Of a stretch of 64,000 nt of DNA, positions 12,901 through 23,009 are shown piece by piece (the stretch's first letter is position 1; every line of letters starts with the position of its first letter). The position numbers and the translations under genes are program-made. A model generated the notes under the pieces. It was not told the origin of the DNA and did no database searches. It worked only from the letters and a program-made list of their open reading frames with translations. Where the stretch lies: positions 1-64,000 of the forward strand of contig CAJJDO010000149.1 of the NCBI GenBank assembly GCA_905183005.1, written 5' to 3'. Origin of the DNA: Paramecium pentaurelia (Eukaryota > Ciliophora > Oligohymenophorea > Peniculida > Parameciidae).

Positions 12901-14337
12901 ACAGAAAATTTTCAATTCAATAATTAAAACAATCAACTAATATCAAAAACTAAAGATAAATAAATTTTGATTTGGGATTTAGAGAATGCTTACCTTTGTA
13001 AAAAGTTACCAAATTCTATTGTTAAACCTGAAGAATCCTTCACAATAATTTCTTCAGATTCTAAATTAATTGTAACATCAAAACCACTCAAAATTATATA
13101 TCCTGAAGAATAGATGTTATTTATAAGTGATAAACTTGTCATTGGTGCGATAGCAATATCTCATGATTCAAAATTAATAGGAATTGAAGATTTTAATAAA
13201 TCAATCACTATATGGTCAGTCTAAAGTAAGAAACCATTGCATATATTTAATTTTGCAAATTCAAAAAGTTCTCAAATTTTAGCAATTGCTTTTTCTAAAA
13301 ATAATAAAAAATTACTTTCTACACACATGGATGAAATTGTTAGATTATGGAATGTTGTTGATGGAGAGTATTCATTACTTTAAGAAGTATAAGTCTTTTA
13401 ATTTAAGCAGTTTGGAAGTGTTTAAATCTTTCCAGTAGATGAAGATAACTTTTTAACACTCTGGGCAGAACATTGGGGTTATGATATTTTTACAGAATGT
13501 TTACTTAGTTATTATTATTGGTAGAATCCCTAAAGAAAAGATATAGATATTTCTTCAAATCATAATTATTTAAATTTTACTGCTGACTATTCAGAATAGA
13601 AAAAATTGTTTGCTATATAATTTTAAATATGGCTACATTTATATGATATTAATACTAATTAAATTGTTGCTATTTTAGAGGGAAATTAATTGTAAAAATA
13701 AAATTTGTCAACAATTGTTTCTTTTTCTTATGATGGAACATAACTCATTACAAAAGGAGCTAATCATATATTAAGATTATGGGATATATCAGACATCAAT
13801 AACATTAAATTAAAGATCAATTTTAAATCACTCATAGAAGTTAAAGCAGTCCATTTCTTAAAGGATGGAGAAACTATTAGAATAATTGGAAAAGATGATA
13901 CAATTAATCATCATACCATATAATAGTTTACTTAAATATGTCGAATCTCCAAATAATAATAATTTGAATTTTTGGATACCTAAATTAAATAATGTAAGTA
14001 ATTTAAAGTGGATATTAAAGATTTAGAATTTAGTATAGTAGATGTAGTAAAAAATGAATCAAAATAAAAAGTCAATTACGTTAATTCAAAGATATCAAAT
14101 TTTACATTTACACCTTCTGGTTAACAATTTATTTTAGGTTTAGAAGATGGATCTATACACATATATTGTGTTAGTAAATAGATATTAGATGAATATCAAA
14201 GACCTGTTTGTTAGAAAATTTTTGCTAGAAGTACTTAATTACAAGCAGACTTTTGTCAAATAGGGATGTCTATTTTTTAAACTAAAGAGAATGAGAACCT
14301 TTAAAAATTATTTATTGAGAAAGGTGCAATAATCTGA
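3928..14337 (+). CDS. Giant NACHT NTPase with WD40-repeat C-terminus (STAND/NLR-like)
   Basis: One frame is open in the ciliate code from 3847; the first ATG is 3928 and TGA is 14335-14337, about 3469 residues with no intron. Residues 1 to about 1285 are helical, Gln/Lys-rich and match nothing I recognise. Walker A is GKAGSGKS at residues 1294-1301, the hydrophobic Walker B is VLFILESYDE near 1370, followed by a sensor-like VKVIVTTREE. A NACHT-typical FNHKSIQDYFVAKYI lies near 1820. A short pentapeptide-like stretch (about 1936-1975) links to WD40 repeats from about 1980 to near the end, with typical FSPDGQYLAAF and IKVWK blades, enough for several propellers. STAND NTPases use the WD40 part as sensor and NACHT as a nucleotide-driven oligomerisation switch; the trigger here is unknown. 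The neighbouring gene is also WD40. Confidence 0.9.
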
Positions 14338-15160
14338 GGAGTTAAATATTCTATAAAAAAATAAAATATATTATACATCAATTTTCATTTATTTAAATTT
14401 TTATTATGTATATATTTAAATTAAGTAATAATAATTTATTTTATTTTGTTATTAAATATATATCATAAAATCTTTAAGAATTTAATCAAATAATAACTAA
14501 AATTCTACTTGAAATATTGAATGTAATGAAACGAATATACAATTCTTTATGATTTTATTTGGAATATACTTATAATAGTTTTGATTAATTTAAATTTGTA
14601 TTTAAAGATTTATTTTCGATAAGTTTAGTATGATTAATAAATTAAATTTAACTGAAATTGAAATATCTATATATTTTATTAAGTAAAAAGACAAATTAAT
14701 TATTTACAGAATATCTTTTTTTCATTCATGAATATCCAATGAATTTCTTCTTTTTTATTAATTATTTATAAAACATTTTTAATTGTATCCATATTTTAAT
14801 TTAAACCTGTAATTGAATTTAATCTCAATTTATAAGCAAATATTGCTTTAAACATACTAATCAGTTCAATATTTAAAATAACTAATACACCTATTTTTAC
14901 AAAAGAGATTTTCTTAACATAAGACTTAATTCATACAACTAATTTAAGGCTTAAAATATTAAATTTATTTTGTTTTGGAAATTTTATGATTATAAATTCT
15001 TTGAAATGGCAAGTTCTAAAATGAATATAATAATTTGGCAGATTCTATACAGCAATTATTTAGTCTTATAATTATTGAAGAATTCTTCAAAAATAATTAT
15101 CTTTTCATTTAGTTAATTGAATTCTATTAAATTTAATATTATATATAATAAATTAAAAAA
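14338..15160. other. Gap between WD40 genes
   Basis: About 820 bases without a convincing gene. 14338-14621 is unique AT-rich spacer. From 14622 the sequence repeats exactly at 15707, so 14622-15160 is the upstream region of the small WD40 gene seen once here and once at 15707-16245. No promoter motif recognised. Confidence 0.6.
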
Positions 15161-15705
15161 ATGATTGCTTATGATGAAGCATACATAAAATCACTTTAAA
15201 AAAAAGCTCGCAATTATTCTTTTGTGTGCAATTTGAATATCTTTCTTATTATTATATGGATAATTTAAGTACTTTAAAATAATATGATCACTTTTAATCC
15301 TTAATTGTAATTTAATACTTTTGATTATCAATTGTTGGAATAGAATTCTATCAAAGAACCTGAATGGTGTTTTTCATTTGCATTTAATAAGGATTCAACA
15401 ATTTTAGCAGTTGGATGTTAATCTTACATTAAATTGTTTGAGTTCACTAATGAAAGAGTCTCATTGAATTAAATATTAATGAATACAGACTTTGTAAGAT
15501 CAATATATTTTATGAAGAAGTCATAGAATTTGATATCAGGTGGTGAGGATTCTTCTATTTTGGTTTGGCAAAAAAATTAAGATCATTAATGGTTTATTTA
15601 CTAAAAGCTTTTAGGACATTCTAAACCTATTAAACATATAATTATGAATTAAAATGAAGATCTTATAATTTCATGTAGTAGTGATAAAACAATTAAATTT
15701 TGGGT
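14622..15705. repeat. Exact 1084-bp direct repeat, copy 1
   Basis: Matches 15707-16790 at both ends and wherever compared, with identical length (1084). It runs up to the N at 15706. As with the 1356-bp pair, this is most simply an unmerged overlap of contig ends. Confidence 0.95.
15161..15705 (+). pseudogene. Truncated duplicate 5' end of the small WD40 gene
   Basis: ATG at 15161 opens the same reading frame as the full gene at 16246 but is cut at codon 182 by the N at 15706, in the middle of a WD40 blade ending IKFW. The sequence is identical to 16246-16790. It is almost certainly the same gene assembled twice and should not be counted as a separate locus. Confidence 0.9.
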
Positions 15706-15706
15706 N
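15706..15706. other. Single N: assembly junction
   Basis: One ambiguous base separates the two copies of the 1084-bp repeat, repeating the situation at 2492. Confidence 0.95.
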
Positions 15707-16790
15707 AGTTTAGTATGATTAATAAATTAAATTTAACTGAAATTGAAATATCTATATATTTTATTAAGTAAAAAGACAAATTAATTATTTACAGAATATC
15801 TTTTTTTCATTCATGAATATCCAATGAATTTCTTCTTTTTTATTAATTATTTATAAAACATTTTTAATTGTATCCATATTTTAATTTAAACCTGTAATTG
15901 AATTTAATCTCAATTTATAAGCAAATATTGCTTTAAACATACTAATCAGTTCAATATTTAAAATAACTAATACACCTATTTTTACAAAAGAGATTTTCTT
16001 AACATAAGACTTAATTCATACAACTAATTTAAGGCTTAAAATATTAAATTTATTTTGTTTTGGAAATTTTATGATTATAAATTCTTTGAAATGGCAAGTT
16101 CTAAAATGAATATAATAATTTGGCAGATTCTATACAGCAATTATTTAGTCTTATAATTATTGAAGAATTCTTCAAAAATAATTATCTTTTCATTTAGTTA
16201 ATTGAATTCTATTAAATTTAATATTATATATAATAAATTAAAAAAATGATTGCTTATGATGAAGCATACATAAAATCACTTTAAAAAAAAGCTCGCAATT
16301 ATTCTTTTGTGTGCAATTTGAATATCTTTCTTATTATTATATGGATAATTTAAGTACTTTAAAATAATATGATCACTTTTAATCCTTAATTGTAATTTAA
16401 TACTTTTGATTATCAATTGTTGGAATAGAATTCTATCAAAGAACCTGAATGGTGTTTTTCATTTGCATTTAATAAGGATTCAACAATTTTAGCAGTTGGA
16501 TGTTAATCTTACATTAAATTGTTTGAGTTCACTAATGAAAGAGTCTCATTGAATTAAATATTAATGAATACAGACTTTGTAAGATCAATATATTTTATGA
16601 AGAAGTCATAGAATTTGATATCAGGTGGTGAGGATTCTTCTATTTTGGTTTGGCAAAAAAATTAAGATCATTAATGGTTTATTTACTAAAAGCTTTTAGG
16701 ACATTCTAAACCTATTAAACATATAATTATGAATTAAAATGAAGATCTTATAATTTCATGTAGTAGTGATAAAACAATTAAATTTTGGGT
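15707..16790. repeat. Exact 1084-bp direct repeat, copy 2
   Basis: Second copy of 14622-15705; it runs into the intact remainder of the WD40 gene at 16791. Confidence 0.95.
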
Positions 16791-17352
16791 CAAATAGAAT
16801 GAATGGGTTTGCTCCTAAACTATTACTAATCATACATAATAGGTTTTAAGTTTAAGTATTAATGAATCATAAAATAAGTTAATATCTTGTTCTGAAGATA
16901 AATCAATTTTAGTTATGGAATTGTCTTCGATAACAAATATGTGGTTAGTTAAATAAAGAATATTTTTACAGGAATAAGGTAGAAGGCTATGCTTTATTGG
17001 AGATAATTAATTTACATTTTAACCTAAAAATCAAGATATATTATATTTATTTTAATGGAACAGTACATCTTAATAATTTTATTAAGAAATGGAAATACCT
17101 GTTGATAGCAGTCTTGATACTAACTATTATTTCCCTTAATAATTTATTAATTAGAAGTAACTTTTAATCAATAAAAACGGAAATTATATAAATTTGTTAA
17201 GAAGGAAGGTTGATGGAACATTTATTAAAGAAAAAGCAATAAAATTTAATACAAATTAAATCTTTGGTACAATGAATGATTCAGGAGATTATTTAGTAAC
17301 TTGGGATTAGGAATAAAAATAACTGTAATTTAGAAAATTTAGTGAAATATGA
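16246..17352 (+). CDS. Small WD40-repeat protein
   Basis: A single exon of 368 codons from ATG 16246 to TGA 17350-17352, no internal TGA. WD40 blades are clear: ISGGEDSSILVWQK, ISCSSDKTIKFWVK and LISCSEDKSILVM, with linking GHSKPIKHI; the last third is more diverged. Residues about 23-38 (NLNIFLIIIWIIQVLQ) are hydrophobic and might be a membrane anchor or signal, unusual for a propeller, or could hide a short intron I could not place. It follows the giant NACHT-WD40 gene on the same strand, and its blade style is similar, so it may be a diverged offshoot of that family. The first half lies in the duplicated segment. Confidence 0.85.
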
Positions 17353-17753
17353 AAAATATTCACATTTTAGTTAAATTAATCAATGAACTAACTTATTAAA
17401 TAAAAATTCATTAATTCAATTTGTATATTAATATTAAATTAATTAATTACTTTTACTTTCTTATTTTAATTTCTAATAACATTTTATATCTGTTATCATG
17501 ATAATTCTTCCTTTCCATTATCATTCATATTTAATTTGTGTTATAATAATTAGTGTGATGAATTTAATATTGATTTTGTAAATTTATTTAAAATTAAATT
17601 TAGATCCTATTATTTTGAAAAGTATTGTTTTAATATAAGACCTAAATTAATTATTCAAATAAGCATTTGAAATTTATGAATATTAAGTTACAATTTATTT
17701 TTGATGTAAAAGTAGAATCAAATATTTAATATAATTATAATATGGAATGTATA
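17353..17753. other. Intergenic, convergent 3' ends
   Basis: About 400 bases between the stop of the WD40 gene (plus) and the stop of the PARG gene (minus). AT-rich, all frames short; nothing recognised. Confidence 0.6.
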
Positions 17754-19295
17754 TCATTTAGAAAACGTTTTGTAAGCATAGGCTACAATACTACAAGCTA
17801 GAGCAATTGTTGATCCTATAATTATTTTATTTAAATTTTTCTATTATTAATTTTCTCTATTATTATTTTTTATTTTGAAATCATTTTGAATTTACTCTTT
17901 ATTAATTATATTAGATTTAATATTCTAACTTAATTCTTAAACTTAAGCTATATCTTTTGTTAAAATTGTAAATAATTAATTAATAATATTGGTACTATCA
18001 TTTTATAACATCTTTTCATTTATTCTATTTTATAAAAATAATATTGATTCCTTTAAATTAATTAAATTAAGTTAAGTTCCTTATTATTCTAATAATCCCT
18101 TTAACTATGTTCCAAATTTATATAATTATTAATCATTAACACAATTAATAATAATTTTTTAATTTTATTGTTTAACTTATTTAATTGCAATAGCATAGCT
18201 TAAAAATTAAATCAATGTTTTTAAATATATATTGCCTCCAAAAATTCCACAACCCCATCTTCCTGTAGAAATATCACAATTAGGTTAATTTTTCAAAGAT
18301 AATTCAAACCCTGCATAACACTTTAACAATTCTCGATAAATATTTTCTTCTGTAAATTAGTTTTCACTATAAAATGGCTTAGCATCAATTGCCTTTTATT
18401 AATAATATAAGAAATACAAGCACATTATAACTCTCTTATAGATCCAAAGAAGGGAAACTATGAAAGGATTATTCATACCCAGTATAATTGCTATATTTTT
18501 TTAGATTTTCAATTAATATTGCTTCTGTTTCTTTCATTTTTGGGATAAAAATCATACAAGCAATTGCTTCAGGGAATATGAGCATAATAATCTTAATTTA
18601 AAATTTAATTTTACTTCTTCTTATGCACAATTCCAAGTATCAAGAACAAGACCTCCAATATTTTCATCAGCAAAATCTACAACAGTAGAATTGTTGTGAT
18701 CTTCATTTTTCAATTAAGTAAATTCAAAATTAATAGTTTAATTACTATTTTCTTATAATTTTTTCTTGAACTCTTCCTTATTAACTGAGTTCTTTGAAAA
18801 AACTAATTGTTAATCTCTAATAGCATTTTAATTTAAATAAAAAGTTTTTATATAATGCTAAATACATTTTAATTTCTATTCAGAAAGATAATTATTGGAA
18901 CATTTTATATGAACCATATCAATTAGATAAAATCCACCTTAAGAGAAATCTCTTTCTAATAAGCCTAGATACATTAACATTATTAATCTGAAAACTTCTA
19001 CTCTTTTTAATTATACTTTAGATTAAGAATCCCATTATTAATATATACATTCTAGATTTATTTGTAATTAATCAGAATTATTGAAAATCTCTTTTTTGAG
19101 ATAATTCTTAAACTCCAATTATCCTTTTTGATCATCGAAAATATCCTATAAAGTTTAATCAAAATCAATAGTTTGATGAATATAATCTAAATAATTCTGT
19201 TGAACAAATCCTTTCAGGTTGCATTTAAATGCATTATTTGTCTTCTACTAGCTTTATTAGAGTTGGAAAAATATTTTACTAATTGATTTTATCAT
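17754..19295 (-). CDS. PARG: Poly(ADP-ribose) glycohydrolase with C-terminal tail anchor
   Basis: Three exons with introns at 18592-18614 (23 nt) and 18393-18417 (25 nt) give 498 codons. The PARG macrodomain signature is plain: VVDFADENIGGLVLDTWN followed by CAQEE (about residue 226), then a region ending in the Tyr-rich NYTGYEQSF, AIDAKPF, and TGRWGCGIFGGN (about 329). The catalytic adjacent glutamates of QEE are present; the usual GGG before them reads GGL. PARG removes poly(ADP-ribose) after DNA damage signalling. Unusually, the protein ends with a hydrophobic segment (IIIGSTIALACSIVAYAY, about 474-491) and a few basic residues, the layout of a tail-anchored membrane protein. A long Asn/Gln-rich coiled stretch precedes the anchor. 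The intron choice restores the family sequence exactly at both places. Confidence 0.9.
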
Positions 19296-19838
19296 ATTAA
19301 ATTTTGATAATTATTTTTGTTATATTCTAATATAGATAAGTGGATAAGTAACTATATCAAATATTTATTATTTTTGTTTTTTAGATTATAAGTTTAAATG
19401 CTGTTAAATAGATTAAAGAATTTTGTATTAAAAAAACAATATAATTGATAAATATTGCCTATTAATGAAGAATTATTTTATCTATTTATAATTTTTTATT
19501 TTATTTTATTATAATTTTCAAGCATAATAAATTTATAATTATTAAGAAAATAATTATACAATCAATAATCATAGAGTATTTAGATTATATAATTTGTAAT
19601 ATAAGTTTAATTTCATGAAAAGATTTCAATTTAGGAGTATTCAAAACTAAAGAAGTTCCCAATAACCTCAATTAATTTACACAGTAAATTTCTATTTTTT
19701 TATTTATTAAATTGTAAACAATATCTAAAGTACTTAATATAGTGATCTTAAATAATAAGAAAAATGTAATTCTATTAGTGATACAACTTTTTATAAATTA
19801 ATATTATATTTATAATTAAATATTCACAATTTTTAGAA
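19296..19838. other. Intergenic, nothing recognised
   Basis: About 540 AT-rich bases between the PARG start and the transporter stop (both minus strand). It must hold the PARG promoter and the 3' flank of the transporter gene. No ORF longer than a few dozen codons and no RNA-like structure stood out. Confidence 0.6.
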
Positions 19839-21429
19839 TCATTCTTTTCCATATAATCTATCTATTTCTTTATGATTTAATCCTTTTGTCTCTTTGACAT
19901 AAAAGTAAAAGAATATAGTTGATAATATTGTTAAAATTCCAAAAACAATGAAAGCTCCACTCATTTAGATTCCATCTAACATAAATGGGAATATGTATAA
20001 AACAAGTAATTGCCAAGCATATAACGTCACAAAACAAAAGTAGGTTCCCTCACTTGAATTGATTTCAGGTGTCATTGACTAAAATGATGATAATAAATAA
20101 TAATTACCCATGTTATAGGTCCTAAAGTCATAGCATATTAAAATGCGAAAAGACAAATAATCACAAATTTAACAATAGTGGCAGCTAAAGCATCAGAGTA
20201 ACTTAGACCTATAATTAGTATCTAACAAACAATAAGAAATATTAGTCCATAAAGTAATAAAGGTCTCTTACCCCATCTTCCATAAACATATTTTGAAATA
20301 AACGCTGGTGTAAATTGAACTAATCCAATAATTAGTGTAAATATTGTATTTAATGTTATATCTCCATCAGACATTATACCAAAGATTTAAGAACTGTATG
20401 AAAACAAAGCAAATAATCCACACCAAGTATAAACAAATACTAAAACACATCCAATAGTTAATGTTTTTAAATGCTTTTTCTTAAAAAGACTCAGTAATCC
20501 TTCTTAATGCTCCTCATTGTATTACACTCTTAACTAACATTTCAACATGACTTAATCTATAAATTGTGGTTGATATATTTTCTCTATAATTTATTTTGCT
20601 GACAATGGCATTTTGATTTATACTAATCCAACAGGGCTATCCATTTTGTAGATAACAGTAACTATAAAGGATCTCAGAAAATGCAATACTGCTGGAATAG
20701 CAAATACAATCTGCCAATAATATGATTATTCTCCTCTTAAATCATCATTTATATATCCTAAACCAATAAAATTTGTAAACAATAATCCTCCAGCAACTAA
20801 GAAGCCTGCCATAACAGAGAATGTTTCATAATATTTCTAAGGACATAGCTCTTTTACATAGACAGGCATAATTATTGTGGAAATACCTAAACATACTCCA
20901 TAACAAAATCTAAAGGCTAGAATTACTTCTCTGTTAGGTACAACTTGTAAAATGCTCAAAATTCCACATATATCAGCTATCAAAAGTGATTAATTTCTTG
21001 TTGTATATTTTAATAATGGCTAGGTCATAAGAGCACCTACTACTTAGCCTATTGATAACACTGCACTAAACAATCCCTGTTCTTCAATTTCAGTTCCTTT
21101 CAGCGTGCTTCATTTAATATATACTAATACATTTATGAAAATAATGTTGTAAATGACATTGATAAATAGGATAAGGAATATCCCAAAGAAAAATTACCAC
21201 TCTGAATCGCTACTAGTATAACGCTTAGGTGAAAAACAGAATTGACTTCTTCCTCAACTTCGTTTTCCAATTACACTGTTCCTCTCTTTCTTAATTTATT
21301 AGAAGGCATTGGAACAGGTGCAATTGGTTATTGTCTCACACTCGAATTCTTAGATATCACTGATTAACTGTTATCTGAGTTTAAATTTTCATCTTCTTAA
21401 GTTTATAATGGAATAACTTAGCTCGTCAT
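19839..21429 (-). CDS. MFS sugar-porter family transporter
   Basis: Three exons with introns 21108-21130 (23 nt) and 20079-20107 (29 nt) give 513 codons. After a polar N-terminus with Ser/Arg-rich stretches (about 1-85) come the usual major-facilitator segments. Sugar-porter hallmarks are visible: GLFSAVLSIGQVVGALM in the first half, PVYVKELCPQKYYETFSV (the P-E-x-x-P element after TM6 region loops), YGRWGKRPLLLYG (G-[RK]-R loop), and at the end FYFYVKETKGLNHKEIDRL, the KETKG form of the family's PETKG. It should move a hexose or related solute through a membrane; the substrate cannot be told. It stands between PARG and an unknown Gln-rich gene, all on the minus strand but with separate spacing, so not an operon. 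Confidence 0.9.
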
Positions 21430-21516
21430 TGTGAAATGATAGATTCGATATATATTAAAAATGATTTATATAAGTAACTGAAATTTTCTTTATTTGATGC
21501 TATAAATTAAAAATAA

Positions 21517-22762
21517 TCATCTCTTGTATAAAAACCAAGCTCTAACCCACCAAGTTCCTTTGTCTCTGTATTCTAAATCATACAATCTTTTAGCTGTGTT
21601 ATGCATATCCTAATTTAGAACTTAGCATTATGGACATTAATTAGATAATTCTAAGCCTTCATAAATAGTTCCTTTCCATCCATATCCTCCTGTCCAGCAA
21701 TAACTATAATGAAATTATATATTAATTACCCAAAAGAACCTCCACCTTCTAATTTGCAATGTCTTTTGGGATCTTTTTTTGAGTCTTTATCATGTTATTA
21801 CATTAATTCATGTGTATGAGCTCTTAATTTAAGCATAGTTTCAATTAATTATTAATTTCCAGCTTCAATAGAAATCATTTGTGATTTAGTTAACCATGAA
21901 GAATCTTATGGAGGTTGTTATTATTAATTTTATGATTAATTTATTTAAGATTATTATTAATATTATTATTATTATTATTATTATTAAAATTATTATATCT
22001 AAGGTGCAAATTATATAATTGATTAGACTAAAACTTATTATGCTTATTGTTCTTCCATTAATTTTTTTTATGTTTATATTTGTTTTTTCACTCTGTTAGA
22101 CCAAAATTGTTTCTAATTATTTAATAATTTGTTTAATGGTTCAAAATGATTAGTATTACATAATTATTCAAATTATGCACGGAATTATGCTGCAAAATCT
22201 AGTTATTCTGTATAGACTTTTTACATCACATTTTATAGATTTTAATTTCTTTCAAATATTAATGTTAGTAAATGATTTTGAATGCCATTCTCAGGATTAG
22301 TAAAATTTTCCATCAAAAAATCAACATCAAAACTTGTTAAGTCTTTTTCAGCTAAATAAAAGCATCTTTAAAAAACATCAGTTGCTTATGTTAAATATCC
22401 TTTCAAAACTTAGGTATCATAATTTGCAAATGCTTATAGATCTGTAATAACTTTTTTCATTTTCTCAATAAATTAATTGCAACATTTCTCTACAACTTAT
22501 ACAACTTTTTCAAATTCTTCTACAATTAATTCAGGGGAACATCCTGGTAAAGCATTACTCAAAAGTAAATATTTATCAGCTAACAATTCATAATTATTAT
22601 TTATAATTTCAGGCATCTGATGATGTTTTTACTTTAATACTTTTATTATAAATTGCAAATACATGATTAATGATCTTCTCTAATAATCAATGGATTTTTT
22701 AATTAAGCCAATAATATATCTAAAGGAACGGTATTAGGGATTTGTTATTGGGGTTATTACAT
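21517..22762 (-). CDS. Gln-rich coiled protein of unknown function
   Basis: Three exons (introns 22640-22662, 23 nt; 21704-21729, 26 nt) give 399 codons. The N-terminus is MQQPQQQIPNTVPLDILL, followed by a long helical region (about 40-240), then a glutamine run written mostly as TAA (about 240-285, near 21950-21990). The C-terminus is distinct: GGGSFGYCWTGGYGWKG, a NQCPQC pair of cysteines and a Trp/Arg-rich end (GTWWVRAWFLYKR). I do not recognise the family; the aromatic, glycine-rich C-terminal part looks conserved and would be the best query. The 3' splice between SFG and YCW is well supported because without it the frame is closed. Confidence 0.75.
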
Positions 22763-23009
22763 TTATATATTAATTTATTAGAGATATATTAATGTATATT
22801 GTACAAATAAATTTATACAAAACAAAGAATAGATATGAAAATATTTTTTTAAAGTATCTTGTAATTTGTTAATCAAAATTTCGATCATATAATGGTAAAA
22901 TAATTTATAATTTGATTTTATTACTTCATTTAAATTATATTAAGTTGAAGAGATTTGTTGTTTTGTATTATTGATTAAGTATTTACTATTGTAGTAATGT
23001 TATTTAATT

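Noticed and set aside
14622..16790. Tandem duplicated WD40 genes
   Set aside because: The first copy stops exactly at an N and is identical to the second; best explained as unmerged contig overlap.
21950..21995. (TTA)n run as a promoter or origin element
   Set aside because: It is the reverse complement of TAA codons coding polyglutamine in the minus-strand gene.
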